Below are positions 1 through 8,590 of a stretch of 38,918 bases of DNA, piece after piece. The notes under the pieces are model-generated. The model was not told where the DNA came from. It did no database searches and worked only from the letters and a program-made list of their open reading frames with translations. The DNA is taken from assembly GCF_001913705.1 (NCBI RefSeq), contig NZ_MKQD01000042.1, positions 1 through 38,918 on the forward strand, written 5' to 3'. Both the position numbers and the translations under genes were made by a program. This DNA is from Thalassotalea sp. PP2-459 (lineage in GTDB: Bacteria; Pseudomonadota; Gammaproteobacteria; Enterobacterales; Alteromonadaceae). Each line of letters begins with the position of its first letter. Position 1 is the stretch's first letter.

Positions 1-135
1 AAAATCAACAACACAGGCTATGAAGCGTTTAAACTCGCCCTTTGGGAGCGTGTTAGAGGCGCGATAATTGCGCAAAACGTGTTTGATGTAGAACGACTAT
101 ACCTGCACACGTTTCGCTTATTCTCCCACCTCTGA
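1..135 (+). CDS. 3' end of an unrecognised ORF running in from the left edge
   Basis: An open frame enters from the window edge in frame 1 and ends at TGA 133-135, giving 44 visible residues (ending RLYLHTFRLFSHL). Its composition is visibly more GC-rich than the intergenic DNA that follows. I recognise no domain. It could be the tail of a real gene, a transposase remnant, or a chance frame, since only the last 44 codons are visible. It faces the minus-strand gene that ends at 211, so the two would be convergent. Confidence 0.25.
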   Translation, partial: KINNTGYEAFKLALWERVRGAIIAQNVFDVERLYLHTFRLFSHL

Positions 136-210
136 CATCGCTCTGAACTGACTTAATCTTTATGCGAATTGGTATAAGAGCATAAAACACACGTTGTTCC
201 ATACAATTAT

Positions 211-1290
211 TCAACTTGGTTTAGGTACATTTTCTTTACTTACACTTTCCTCATTAACAATTTCTTTTGATCTATTTAGATCATCAACATCTGGATCAAT
301 ACCGCTCTGCTCTACTGCACGTTTAGGCATATATGTTAGTTTTGTTAACAAAGGAAAATGATCAGAGCCAAAAGCAGGTAAGCGTTTAATAAAGTTTAAC
401 GTAAAATGTTCGCTATGAAATAAGTGATCTAATGGCCAGCGCATAAAAAAATAATTTGCATGAAAAGTATTAAACATACCACGCCCTATTCGTGGATCTA
501 ACAAGCCACTAATTTTACGGAACAAGCGTGTGGTAGAAGACCAAGCAACATCGTTTAAATCACCGGTTACAATAACAGGCAAATCTCTTTCAATAACACT
601 TCGAGCCACAACCACTAATTCAGCATCGCGCTCGGCTGATTCAGGATTTTCCGTCGGGCTTGGTGGCGCAGGATGAATAAAATGCATGCGTACCAACTCG
701 CCTGAACGTAACTTTATTTTTGCATAAATCGAAGGTACGTCATCTTCCACTAAATAAGCTATTCCGTGCTCTAATATAGGTAACCTTGAATAAACGTGCA
801 TACCATATAGGTTATCCAATGGGCATTTAACCGCATATGACATATCACCTTCAACCGCATTGAGTTTATCTTCCCACCATTGGTCTGATTCCAATGTAAC
901 TAAGACATCAGGACAATGTTTTTCCACCATTTGAATCAATGAGTCAGCATTTCGATTAGAAGTAAGCACATTGGCAGTCATGATAATAATTTGATCATCA
1001 TGACTGCCCTTTTTGGCTTGTTTGACTTCTTTAGACCACAGACTTGTGTAAGGGATAATCCACCAAAGCTGCCAAATTAAACAAAAAGTTGAGATTGAAA
1101 GTAAAAGCCATGTTTGCAATGATTGTTTATCAAGAAATAGATAATCGGCAATTAACAAAACAGCAATTAAGATACCTAGTTGTAACCTCGGAAAGTCTAA
1201 CCCTCGAATGATCCAATGCGGATGACGCGAAAGCGGGAGCAAAGTTAACAGAACGACTAATACGGTACAAATAGCTAATATTAAAGACAC
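211..1290 (-). CDS. Membrane-anchored endonuclease/exonuclease/phosphatase (EEP) family protein
   Basis: 359 aa. Residues about 1-85 hold three hydrophobic helices, so the protein is an inner-membrane protein. The rest is an EEP (DNase I-like) fold. Its motifs appear in order: TANV (metal-site Asn), LESD (metal-binding Glu), HPAPP (catalytic His), GDLND (Asp/Asn pair) and GSDHFPL (terminal Asp-His). All expected catalytic positions are present, so it should be an active Mg-dependent phosphodiesterase. The substrate (nucleic acid, phospholipid or inositol phosphate) cannot be told from sequence. The last 35 residues are charged and lie outside the fold. The start is GTG at 1290 with only a weak AGG about 9 nt upstream. 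It lies 33 bp downstream of the DUF2254 gene and is probably co-transcribed with it. Confidence 0.85.
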   Translation of the reverse strand: MSLILAICTVLVVLLTLLPLSRHPHWIIRGLDFPRLQLGILIAVLLIADYLFLDKQSLQTWLLLSISTFCLIWQLWWIIPYTSLWSKEVKQAKKGSHDDQIIIMTANVLTSNRNADSLIQMVEKHCPDVLVTLESDQWWEDKLNAVEGDMSYAVKCPLDNLYGMHVYSRLPILEHGIAYLVEDDVPSIYAKIKLRSGELVRMHFIHPAPPSPTENPESAERDAELVVVARSVIERDLPVIVTGDLNDVAWSSTTRLFRKISGLLDPRIGRGMFNTFHANYFFMRWPLDHLFHSEHFTLNFIKRLPAFGSDHFPLLTKLTYMPKRAVEQSGIDPDVDDLNRSKEIVNEESVSKENVPKPS

Positions 1291-1323
1291 AACTTAAACC
1301 TATATAATGTTAATAATTTTGTT

Positions 1324-2595
1324 TTACTCAACGTTATTTTCATTAGCAGCATCGTTAACTGCTGCTATATCTTCTTCAATATCAAGCGCATTATATGCTC
1401 TTTTTAACGCAAGTTTTTTATGGTATCTAGCTTGTTCACGGATACTTTCATTACTAAGCGATTCAAGCGAAGATAAGCCTTTTTGTAAACAAACACAGAC
1501 TTCAACAGAGCTTGCGCCGTCACGCGCTATGGCCGTAAAAGCATCATTGAATAAATCAGACATCTTAATTTCAGGCACGAAAACACGATCAAAAACTAGA
1601 TTACTATTTTCTGTTGATGGTTCATTGATTAAAGAAATCAAGCGCACCAAAGTACCAGTAACTTTGATGGCAGTACCTGGGTCGTTAACGGCAGGCGATA
1701 AAGCACGGGCAGCAATCTCTGATAATGCAATCACACCAAATCGAGGATCATCCTCAAAAGTACGATCATTGCCTATACTAAATGACTTAAAGAAGTCAGA
1801 GTAATCTACTTCAGCTAGTTCCGTTGAAGTAAAATTAACGTAGGCTAGCGGCTGTTCTGCAGATGTAAATGCCCCTGGCAGTACAGCAATTTCAACGTGC
1901 GCTTTAACCTTTTCAGCCCAACATTGAATTTTCGCCATATCAATAAGTTGAACATAGCCTATTTCCTCCGTAAAAACAGCCTCCCCTTTGCTTGTACTGT
2001 TGGAAATTGGTAAGCCGCCAAGGGTAGGTTTATCTCTTCGTCGTATTAACGCTGCTTTAGTCGCCTGTTCAACCTTATCAATGGTTGAGCCAACAAGACC
2101 TAATCGTGCAATACTGTCAACCCAACGGACAAAAGTGACAACAACCATCGCAAATACAATCATCGTCAAAACAAAAATAACGAAAAGACCTGCTTTATCA
2201 TAAAAGGCGTTTTTTACCGCAGTAAGTGCCACTACACTAAAAATAAAGGCGCCAACAAATGTTGAAAGCGCATTTTGAGAAACATCATCAGCAAGCACAA
2301 GTTTGAAAGAACGAGGTGTAGCTGAATTACTCGCCGCAAAATATGCTGATACCATAGACGAAACCGAAAATGTAGCGATAACTAACATACTTGCAGACAA
2401 TAGTGAAAGTAAGGTTTCTACCGAATCTTTAGTGACATCAGGAATGGAAACTTCAATAGGATAGCCATCAATAATTTTGGCAGCAAATACTAATGCAATA
2501 GAAAGCAAACATACCACTAAAGGGCGTACCCAAAGCTTTTCACCCAATCGATGTAACAGAAATCGAAGACGGTCTAACGAAACGATAGAATTCAT
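1324..2595 (-). CDS. DUF2254 family integral membrane protein
   Basis: 423 aa. Membrane helices lie near residues 25-45, 60-85, 110-130 and 135-155, followed by a large cytosolic C-terminal half. The segment SLLSASMLVIATFSVSSMV and the downstream RSFKLVLADDVSQNALSTFVG stretch are characteristic of DUF2254 proteins. A further conserved-looking region near residues 285-315 reads ALSPAVNDPGTA, also typical of the family. The molecular function of DUF2254 is not established. An AAGG precedes the ATG by 9 nt. It is the first gene of a two-gene unit with the EEP protein. Confidence 0.85.
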   Translation of the reverse strand: MNSIVSLDRLRFLLHRLGEKLWVRPLVVCLLSIALVFAAKIIDGYPIEVSIPDVTKDSVETLLSLLSASMLVIATFSVSSMVSAYFAASNSATPRSFKLVLADDVSQNALSTFVGAFIFSVVALTAVKNAFYDKAGLFVIFVLTMIVFAMVVVTFVRWVDSIARLGLVGSTIDKVEQATKAALIRRRDKPTLGGLPISNSTSKGEAVFTEEIGYVQLIDMAKIQCWAEKVKAHVEIAVLPGAFTSAEQPLAYVNFTSTELAEVDYSDFFKSFSIGNDRTFEDDPRFGVIALSEIAARALSPAVNDPGTAIKVTGTLVRLISLINEPSTENSNLVFDRVFVPEIKMSDLFNDAFTAIARDGASSVEVCVCLQKGLSSLESLSNESIREQARYHKKLALKRAYNALDIEEDIAAVNDAANENNVE

Positions 2596-2761
2596 ACTGA
2601 TACCTTATGTATTGCCTTGCAAATCAATGGGGCTTTCCCTGCTGTCTTGCCATGATATGCCATATTGCAAAAGAGATACACACGACATGGTAAAAGAATT
2701 AACCGAATTTCAATTTATATAAACCTTATCAATGACTGAACAATACTTTTCGGTAATATCG

Positions 2762-4156
2762 CTATTGAATATTATGATCAAACGAGCCAACATCACCAGG
2801 GAACACAACGGGTGATTCAATACCGTTTTTATTGACACTAGCAACTCCAAAGTAATAATTATCAATGACAATATTTTCAAGAGTAAACTCATTTACATTA
2901 TCAACCCAGCGACTATATTGCCATTGTGGTTCACTCGTGTAGCGCCAATAGATACGGTAACCCGCAATATTTTCATCTTTTGCTGGCTGCCACGATAATG
3001 TCGTGCTGGCACGTACAGCACCAGAAATTTCAACCCCTTTAGGTGGCGCAGGTGCCCACGCCATAGAAGCTAAACTAACTGCGTTTAGTGAGGTAAGTTT
3101 AGCGGCATAGTCAAAATCAACTCCTTCAATGGTATCACCATAAACTATACCATTTTCAGTGCGTAAATCTTGATGCTGTCGATCGTAGTGTTCATTAGTT
3201 TCCATAATGCGCACAGCAGCAAAACCAGCATCATTAAACGGGCGATGATGCCCTCCTCTACCAAAACGGTCGAGTCGGTACACCAATATTGTATCTAAGT
3301 TTTCAATGTATTGATCAGCAATAGTATCTATGTAACGCGCTAAATTTCGACTTGCTGAATCAACCTCTCCGCCAGTAAAGCGGCGTTTACGAGCTTGAGT
3401 TTTAGTTTCAACTACGCGCGTACCTTCAGAAAAGATCCGTGCGGTAGTATTATCAGTTACACCGTTAATACCCGTAATATTACCAATCATATCGTTATTT
3501 AATACGCCATGAACTTGCCAATTATATTTTTGCGCATGAGCGGTTAATATTTTACCACCAAACAAGCCTTGCTCTTCGCCAGATAATGCAGCGTATATAA
3601 CCGAGCCATTGAATGTATACTGAGATAAAACCCGAGCCGCTTCAATCACCCCAGCAACACCCGAGGCGTTATCGTTTGCGCCGGGCGAATCACTGGTAAA
3701 GTCCATTACATCACTGACTCTTGAGTCTATATCTCCCGACATAATCACCATTCTATCGGGATCAGACATTCCTCGTTGAATCGCTACGATATTCACCACC
3801 TCAACAGGATCAGGTATACGTTTTTCACCGGATATTGTCTTTTTAACTTCTATGATTTCCAAGCAGCCTCCACATTTAGCAGATATAGCTTCAAACACTT
3901 GTTTAATCCAACGTCTCGCTGCACCTATTCCACGAGTATCAGATTGCGTTTCTGACAAAGTATGACGAGTACCGAAGTTAACCAGCGTTTGAATATCAGC
4001 TTCAATACGTTGAGCTGATATTTGTTGAGCGATTTGATGCAACTTTGATTGTTGTGAAGGCTCTTTAGCAATACCAGTTAAAGGTATTGAATATAGAGAG
4101 GCTAAAGCACCATACTTTATCAACTGACTGACTAACTTTACGTGTGGAATTGACAT
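2762..4156 (-). CDS. Secreted M28-family zinc metallopeptidase with C-terminal fibronectin type III-like domain
   Basis: 464 aa from the preferred start at 4156, where AAGGA lies 10 nt upstream and a signal peptide follows (MSIPHVKLVSQLIKYGALAS...GIAKEP). The frame is open to 4210, but that would put 18 polar residues before the signal. M28 landmarks: PGANDNASGVAG (bridging Asp), SGEEQGLFGG (catalytic and metal Glu), NNDMIGN (metal Asp) and ETNEHYDRQHQ (metal His). The first zinc-ligand motif, usually G-H-x-D-S, reads GDIDS here, so the His is replaced by Asp. About 100 C-terminal residues (WQPAKDENIAGYRIYWRY...) form an Fn3-like domain. The likely role is an extracellular or periplasmic aminopeptidase. 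It is followed by a separate unit with no shared operon. Confidence 0.88.
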   Translation of the reverse strand: MSIPHVKLVSQLIKYGALASLYSIPLTGIAKEPSQQSKLHQIAQQISAQRIEADIQTLVNFGTRHTLSETQSDTRGIGAARRWIKQVFEAISAKCGGCLEIIEVKKTISGEKRIPDPVEVVNIVAIQRGMSDPDRMVIMSGDIDSRVSDVMDFTSDSPGANDNASGVAGVIEAARVLSQYTFNGSVIYAALSGEEQGLFGGKILTAHAQKYNWQVHGVLNNDMIGNITGINGVTDNTTARIFSEGTRVVETKTQARKRRFTGGEVDSASRNLARYIDTIADQYIENLDTILVYRLDRFGRGGHHRPFNDAGFAAVRIMETNEHYDRQHQDLRTENGIVYGDTIEGVDFDYAAKLTSLNAVSLASMAWAPAPPKGVEISGAVRASTTLSWQPAKDENIAGYRIYWRYTSEPQWQYSRWVDNVNEFTLENIVIDNYYFGVASVNKNGIESPVVFPGDVGSFDHNIQ

Positions 4157-4450
4157 CGCATTAGTATCCTTATTGTGAATATATCCAACATGACAGAGTG
4201 AAACCATCACCGCAACTTATTTGAGATAAACGTTAAACACCTTAAGTTTAAGCGTAGTATAGTTAGAACAGTTCAAATTCCGCTACAGTCTAGTTTGATC
4301 ATCTTCCGCACTTCATTTCATTGAAGGCTTTCGTAAAGTTAAAATGCAATAACCCCACAATTAAATTGGCTCAAAGGACAAAACATTTCTCACTTTTACT
4401 TGAGAGCTAATGGAAAGCTGCTCCCCCTTCACAGTTAAAAAGAGAGATTT

Positions 4451-5035
4451 TTATATCGTGCTGATTCCCCATGCTGTCAGCACTAAAATAGTTAACACAA
4501 TAATACTTTTAGTTTTATGTTTATTTACAATCCGTTCCGCTTGATTACCTGCGTAATACACGACAATGGCCAGTCCAAAATATCGAATAGATCGCGCAAT
4601 AGCTGAGGCCGTTAAAAATAATAAAAGCGAGTATTTCGTTGCACCGGCAGCAAGCATTGCAATTTGAAACGGAATAGGCGCAATTCCTAAGGTAATAACA
4701 AACCAAAAACCCTGGTTTTGCATTTGTTGTTTAACGTTTTCAAATTGTTCTGTACTAAAAAAGGTACTTATTATCCAATCACCAATGGCATCAAATAAGT
4801 AATACCCCAATGCGTAACCTAAAAACGCACCGATAATACAACCTAAAGTCGCCATTAAAGCAATAAGCCATAGCTTTTCACGACGCGCCTGCATTAATGG
4901 CACTAATACAGTTTCAAGTGGTATAGGCACAATGGTAGACTCTAAAAAGGAGGCAATCGTAACCCCACTAAGCATATTTTTTGAATCAATTAACTGACGT
5001 GTTTTATGTTTTAATCTTGTATGAATAGCCAACAA
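4451..5035 (-). CDS. YqaA/DedA-type SNARE-associated (VTT domain) inner-membrane protein
   Basis: 194 aa with 4-5 hydrophobic helices. The motif FLESTIVPIPLETVLVPLM followed by GAFLGYALGYYLFDAIGDW is the DedA/VTT signature, and the short length with the FVITLGIAPIPFQIAMLAAGA segment fits the YqaA branch. DedA-superfamily proteins are linked to membrane-lipid (undecaprenyl phosphate or phospholipid) translocation and to proton-motive-force homeostasis. The specific cargo of YqaA-type members is not known to me. It is transcribed alone, with no clear terminator in the 240 bp that follow. Confidence 0.85.
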   Translation of the reverse strand: MLAIHTRLKHKTRQLIDSKNMLSGVTIASFLESTIVPIPLETVLVPLMQARREKLWLIALMATLGCIIGAFLGYALGYYLFDAIGDWIISTFFSTEQFENVKQQMQNQGFWFVITLGIAPIPFQIAMLAAGATKYSLLLFLTASAIARSIRYFGLAIVVYYAGNQAERIVNKHKTKSIIVLTILVLTAWGISTI

Positions 5036-5165
5036 GGATTCCTTTTAATTTAATGCTTTTGAAAATATTTCTTCAGGTAAACTTCCACGTTTTTCAATAC
5101 TTTTTATAAAATTAATTATTCCCAACCTATATCTTTAAGTTATTGTTAAATAAAAACGCACTCGC

Positions 5166-5447
5166 TTATTTATTTTTTAAATAGAGTAAAAAATTTGTTC
5201 GGGCGACTTCAAGAACAAATGAAACTGCTAGCACCAACAAGGTAAAAATTATATAGCCTAACCCAACTAAAGGATCAGAGTTACACATAGAATCAAACAC
5301 TTCACAAGACAAGAAACCCACAAGATATGTAGATCCGATAGCTAAACAAGTTAATAATACAAAACGGAATAAAGACACTACCTTTAATAAATGTATTATA
5401 AAAACAATTAAAATTGATATTAATAGCACATACAATGTTCCTACCAT
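5166..5447 (-). CDS. Small hypothetical membrane protein
   Basis: 93 aa, nearly all hydrophobic, with three predicted helices at about residues 4-22, 27-47 and 62-85. The ATG at 5447 is preceded by GAGGAAATACC, a strong ribosome binding site, which argues that it is translated. There are two cysteines in the loop between helices 2 and 3 (CEVFDSMC), which could form a periplasmic disulphide. I recognise no family. It lies about 130 bp upstream of the YqaA-like gene on the same strand and could be its leader gene, but the gap is long. Confidence 0.6.
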   Translation of the reverse strand: MVGTLYVLLISILIVFIIHLLKVVSLFRFVLLTCLAIGSTYLVGFLSCEVFDSMCNSDPLVGLGYIIFTLLVLAVSFVLEVARTNFLLYLKNK

Positions 5448-6028
5448 GGTATTTCCTCTTCCTTATTAAGTTATCCCCCTGCATAGAGTAGTTTGTTGCA
5501 AAACTAAACAGAGCTAAAGCTTGTTAAACAGCTAAAAACGCCTTATTTCCAATTAATTATTCCCATATAAAACAAGTAGATACACGAATTCGTAAGTCGA
5601 TACTAGGTAAGTAGCCTATCTGCTTTTCTTCTAATAAAACTCACGCTTCATAAATTTATCATAATGAAATTGATATAGCTTCAAGAAATAAAAAGGGTCA
5701 GGTACATTAAATGAAAAAGTGAAATCACTAGATTAAAAAGCCTCGTAAGTAAAAGCTTAACTTTAATGGAATAACTACAAGGCTATAGGGTGTTTTGTTT
5801 CAACCACTGACTTAGATGTAAACATAGTAATTGAATACAGCCAAAATCAAGTGAAAATTTTGAATTCAAGAATTAACTGAAATTTGGCATGTGATACACC
5901 TAAGCCGTTAACTTAACTCCGTTACTGGTATAATTCTACAAACTTCCTGCTTTGCCGAAAGAAATTTATCTGATACAATCCTATTTAGTATATTTTATAC
6001 AATTTGATTTTAAACTAAAGGTAAAATA
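5448..6028. other. 581-bp intergenic region; promoter at its right end, possible repeat remnant in the middle
   Basis: No open frame of note. The stretch 5691-5795 (from AAAAAGGGTCAGGTACATTA to the CTACAAGGCTATAGGG segment) contains an imperfect inverted pair AGCCTCGTAAG / CTACAAGGCT. It resembles debris flanking IS200-like/RAYT transposases in related genomes, but no transposase frame survives, so this is a guess. A promoter for the aldolase gene lies at 5952-5979. Confidence 0.4.
5952..5979 (+). promoter_or_regulatory. Candidate sigma-70 promoter of the DapA-family gene
   Basis: TTGCCG (5952-5957), a 16-nt spacer, then TACAAT (5974-5979). The match is 4/6 to the -35 and 5/6 to the -10 consensus, about 50 bp before the start codon at 6029. 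Confidence 0.4.
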
Positions 6029-6997
6029 ATGGAAACAAATAGCACAGATTGGCGATATACGGTTATGCCGGCCGTGTTTACATGGCTAAAAGAGTCAGAA
6101 TCCGGTGCCCTTGAAATTGATTTTGCTGCAACACAAAAATACGCTGCAGATATATTGAAAGTCAAAGGAAAAGGCGGTAGCAGAATGGGCGGGTTAGTCG
6201 GTTCTGGTACGCTAGGTGAAAATAGTTACCTAAGCGCAAAGCAACGCCTTTCATTACTTAAAGCCCTTTCTGTTGTTGCTAAAGAATATAATGTGCCGTT
6301 AATCAGCGGAGCTGCGGCAGAGACGAAAGAAGAACTTGCCAACATTGTTAAAGAACTCGCAACAGTTGGCGTGGATACCGTAATGGTAATGCCACCCAAA
6401 ACTCAGGAAACGCCTTCTGATGAAGAAATGTTTGCCTATTATGAGCTCTCTGCAAAAGCTGCAAAAGAGGCAGGCATAACCATTATGCCTTATAACAACC
6501 CTGATGCCGCCGGATATCATGCACTTTCAACAGATATTCTTAGAAGACTTGCTGCCCTACCAGAAGTAACTGCTCTTAAAATATCGACGATAGATGTTTC
6601 AATAATTGAAACGTTGATGTTAGAAAACAAAGACTTAAAAATTCTGGCAGGTGTTGACACTGTAACAGTACACGCCGGACTTGCTGGCGCATGTGGTGGA
6701 ATTACCGGTGTAGGTTGTATATTTCCAAAAGCGAGTGTCACCATGCAAGAATATGTTAATAATGGAGAATGGGCTGAGGCAAACAAAATTTCTCAGGCGA
6801 TGAATTCCATTTCATATCTTGATGCTCAACCATTACTTATGGAATATCTAAAGTTTGCATTCGGCATTCATCATAATGATACTACCGGAGGGCTTCGTAC
6901 CCTTGGCAAGAAATTAACCCAAGAACAAATAGATGATGTTCGCGCGAGATATTTGCTAGCAAAAGAAAGACTTGAACTTCTGAGTTTAATAGACTGA
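6029..6997 (+). CDS. Dihydrodipicolinate synthase / N-acetylneuraminate lyase (DapA/NanA) family class I aldolase
   Basis: 322 aa TIM barrel. Expected features are present: a GSGTLGENSYLS loop (the GTTGE-type substrate loop), Tyr155 in MPYNNPD, the Schiff-base Lys184 in TALKIST, and the GACGGITGVGCIFP glycine-rich segment near residue 225. These predict a pyruvate-dependent (or pyruvate-releasing) aldolase or dehydratase. The loop differs from canonical DapA (GTTGES) and the protein is about 30 aa longer than biosynthetic DapA, so a catabolic role, for example on a keto-deoxy sugar acid or hydroxyproline-type substrate, is more likely than lysine biosynthesis. It stands alone between its own promoter and terminator with no pathway neighbours, so the substrate is open. 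AAAGG lies 8 nt before the ATG. Confidence 0.85.
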   Translation: METNSTDWRYTVMPAVFTWLKESESGALEIDFAATQKYAADILKVKGKGGSRMGGLVGSGTLGENSYLSAKQRLSLLKALSVVAKEYNVPLISGAAAETKEELANIVKELATVGVDTVMVMPPKTQETPSDEEMFAYYELSAKAAKEAGITIMPYNNPDAAGYHALSTDILRRLAALPEVTALKISTIDVSIIETLMLENKDLKILAGVDTVTVHAGLAGACGGITGVGCIFPKASVTMQEYVNNGEWAEANKISQAMNSISYLDAQPLLMEYLKFAFGIHHNDTTGGLRTLGKKLTQEQIDDVRARYLLAKERLELLSLID

Positions 6998-7018
6998 TCT
7001 TTTCAAATACTTAAAAGA

Positions 7019-7044
7019 AAAAGCTCTGTTTTCACGGGGCTTTT
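7019..7044 (+). terminator. Rho-independent terminator of the DapA-family gene
   Basis: AAAAGCTCTGT / ACGGGGCTTTT pair over 11 bp (including G-T pairs) around a short loop, ending in TTTT, 20 bp after the stop codon. Confidence 0.7.
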
Positions 7045-7095
7045 AATAAAAACTTCGTATAAGCCCTTTTTGCTCATAGAAATGAATAGCGAATA

Positions 7096-7170
7096 CCGCA
7101 ACGCCATTACGAGAAGCTACCCCACTAAAACGGGATAAGACTATTGTCCTTGTTTAATTTCTTGTTATGT
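7096..7170 (-). other. attC-like integron recombination site of the FRG cassette
   Basis: Read on the minus strand this 75-bp element starts with the R'' box ACATAAC (7164-7170), directly after the stop codon of the FRG gene. It contains an internal hairpin (TATCCC / GGGGTA) and ends with GTTGCGG (7096-7102) as the R' box. The R'' box is the exact complement of GTTATGT, the junction at the other end of the same cassette (7901-7907), which is what integron cassette excision and insertion predict. The arms next to the boxes pair only partly. Confidence 0.65.
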
Positions 7171-7881
7171 TTATAGTACGTCAAACTGCCTTCTGATACT
7201 TTTAGCTATACCATCTAAGTCTGGGAATATAGATAAATCATTTATGCCCAACTTATTTAATTGCTTACGGATATCTGCTTTGGCTTCCTTAACAATTGAT
7301 ATTTTTGATAAATTGACTATGTCTGTTTCAGGAGCAAAGCCATGCTTAATTGGTTTAAACTCTTTGAGCTCTTTTCTTTGAGGGAAAAGAGTAAAACAAC
7401 CTTCTTGCGAAGCTATCCGATCATTAATATTTACTGGAAAAAATGCTTTCATTGTAATTATTGAATCAGCATCAACTTTCTCTGGAGTCGGTGCCCAAGA
7501 AGATAGGCTTAGTACATATACACTCCCATTTACATGATCGTACTTAGGGTTTTCTACAGCAAAATACAATGCTTTCAGTGGATTTGAAGACCAATCTAAA
7601 AGCCTAGTTGGAACACCATGATGTTGGGCTTGAATCATCCATTCGAGTTTGTTTTTCGGCTCTTTATCCATGTAGCGTACTGCATGCTGTTTAAAAGTAT
7701 TGAGCAAGTCCATTTCAATACCTTCCCAACCACTTTCATACCTTGACTCTAATGAGTCATGGTTAATACGTGCTAAAGATGGCAATAGTTCCCAATCGAA
7801 GTTTGCTTGCCCTCTAAACATTTTAGCTATGTTGTGAGTATCAATTTCTTGAAGAAATGATATAACCGAATCTATTTCCAA
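7171..7881 (-). CDS. FRG domain-containing protein (cassette gene)
   Basis: 236 aa. The FRG-domain hallmarks are present in order: FRGQANFDWELLPSLAR near residues 18-37, then MIQAQHHGVPTRLLDWSSNP and LKALYFAVE near residues 82-113. The C-terminal half has no motif I know. The FRG domain is named after its Phe-Arg-Gly motif; its activity is unproven, but such genes recur in integron cassettes and in anti-phage neighbourhoods. The start is TTG at 7881 with AGGG 7 nt upstream, only 25 nt inside the cassette boundary. There is no internal promoter, so expression must come from upstream. The stop codon is immediately followed by the attC R'' box. Confidence 0.8.
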   Translation of the reverse strand: MEIDSVISFLQEIDTHNIAKMFRGQANFDWELLPSLARINHDSLESRYESGWEGIEMDLLNTFKQHAVRYMDKEPKNKLEWMIQAQHHGVPTRLLDWSSNPLKALYFAVENPKYDHVNGSVYVLSLSSWAPTPEKVDADSIITMKAFFPVNINDRIASQEGCFTLFPQRKELKEFKPIKHGFAPETDIVNLSKISIVKEAKADIRKQLNKLGINDLSIFPDLDGIAKSIRRQFDVL

Positions 7882-7900
7882 TCTGCAACCCTATTGATAA

Positions 7901-7975
7901 ACATAACGCTTCAATAACCGGCGCAGCTTTGCTGCGTCCGGCGCCGAAGGCGCGTAGTTAATTGACTTGTTACAT
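7901..7975 (-). other. attC-like integron recombination site between the two cassettes
   Basis: On the minus strand the 75-bp element begins with R'' ATGTAAC (7969-7975) and the arm AAGTCAATTAA. It contains two GC-rich hairpins (GCGCC-TTC-GGCGC and CGCAGC-AAA-GCTGCG) and ends with TTATTGAAGC and R' GTTATGT (7901-7907). The outer arms AAGTCAATTAA and TTATTGAAGC are imperfect complements, as in L''/L' pairs. R'' begins two bases after the stop codon of the membrane-protein gene. Confidence 0.78.
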
Positions 7976-7977
7976 GC

Positions 7978-8589
7978 TTAACCTTCATGATATTCCCACC
8001 TCAAAAAGTTCATAACTATTGCGTAAATATTGAACACGAATGACTTAAGAAGAAGCAATAAATACACGAAACTACTCCCGATTAATGTATAAGCAGTTTT
8101 TATAAGAATGCTCTTTATGCAATTTTCATTTGGGAATAAGGCCACCACATTTGCTATGAAACCATCTGCTTGACCAAGAATCATTACCAGTAAGTAGAAT
8201 ATAGATATTGCAATGTAAGCAATAAAGACCTTCATAAAAGTAAAGAAGTTATACTTCAAAGTTGGAAGGCCTGTCTCTTTGTTGATGTGCTCCATCATAG
8301 CCAGCATCATTTTTGGCTTGGATAATGTCGCAAATATAGTAAACCCCGCAATTAAAAAGCCTAACGTTGTTATACTAAAGTTAAAACCGAATTCTGACCA
8401 TTTCCTAACATCACCTAAAACAACAGCCTCATCATCAACTAGCACAAATGCATTGAGTCCAAGAGCCAACATTATCAAAAGTAAAAAGATAACCTGAAAT
8501 TTACTTGGGAGTATTCTGCGCGAAAGTTTATATACATCCCACAGTGACTTCTCGTTAGTTAAATCTTTATCTTCAAATGAATAGCTCAT
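7978..8589 (-). CDS. Unknown four-helix membrane protein, second gene of the two-gene cassette
   Basis: 203 aa from ATG 8589. The upstream gene stops at TAA 8591-8593, so stop and start are separated by one base (TAA-A-ATG), a clear coupling arrangement. The frame stays open to a TTG at 8625, which I reject as a start. Four membrane helices are visible near residues 32-52, 67-90, 116-140 and 158-190, with a polar N-terminus (SYSFEDKDLTNEKSLWDVYK) that is probably cytosolic. I do not recognise a family. Pairing with a soluble partner inside a mobile cassette suggests a two-component membrane effector plus sensor or regulator, possibly anti-phage, but nothing in the sequence proves it. Confidence 0.7.
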   Translation of the reverse strand: MSYSFEDKDLTNEKSLWDVYKLSRRILPSKFQVIFLLLIMLALGLNAFVLVDDEAVVLGDVRKWSEFGFNFSITTLGFLIAGFTIFATLSKPKMMLAMMEHINKETGLPTLKYNFFTFMKVFIAYIAISIFYLLVMILGQADGFIANVVALFPNENCIKSILIKTAYTLIGSSFVYLLLLLKSFVFNIYAIVMNFLRWEYHEG

Positions 8590-8590
8590 T

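Noticed and set aside
1307-1804. 165-codon plus-strand frame opposite the DUF2254 gene
   Set aside because: Serine/leucine-rich antisense shadow of a well-conserved gene, with no domain.
2477-2722. 81-codon plus-strand frame overlapping the DUF2254 start
   Set aside because: Antisense over most of its length, no ribosome binding site, no recognisable composition.
4157-4210. Earlier ATG for the M28 peptidase
   Set aside because: It would place 18 polar residues ahead of the signal peptide and has no ribosome binding site.
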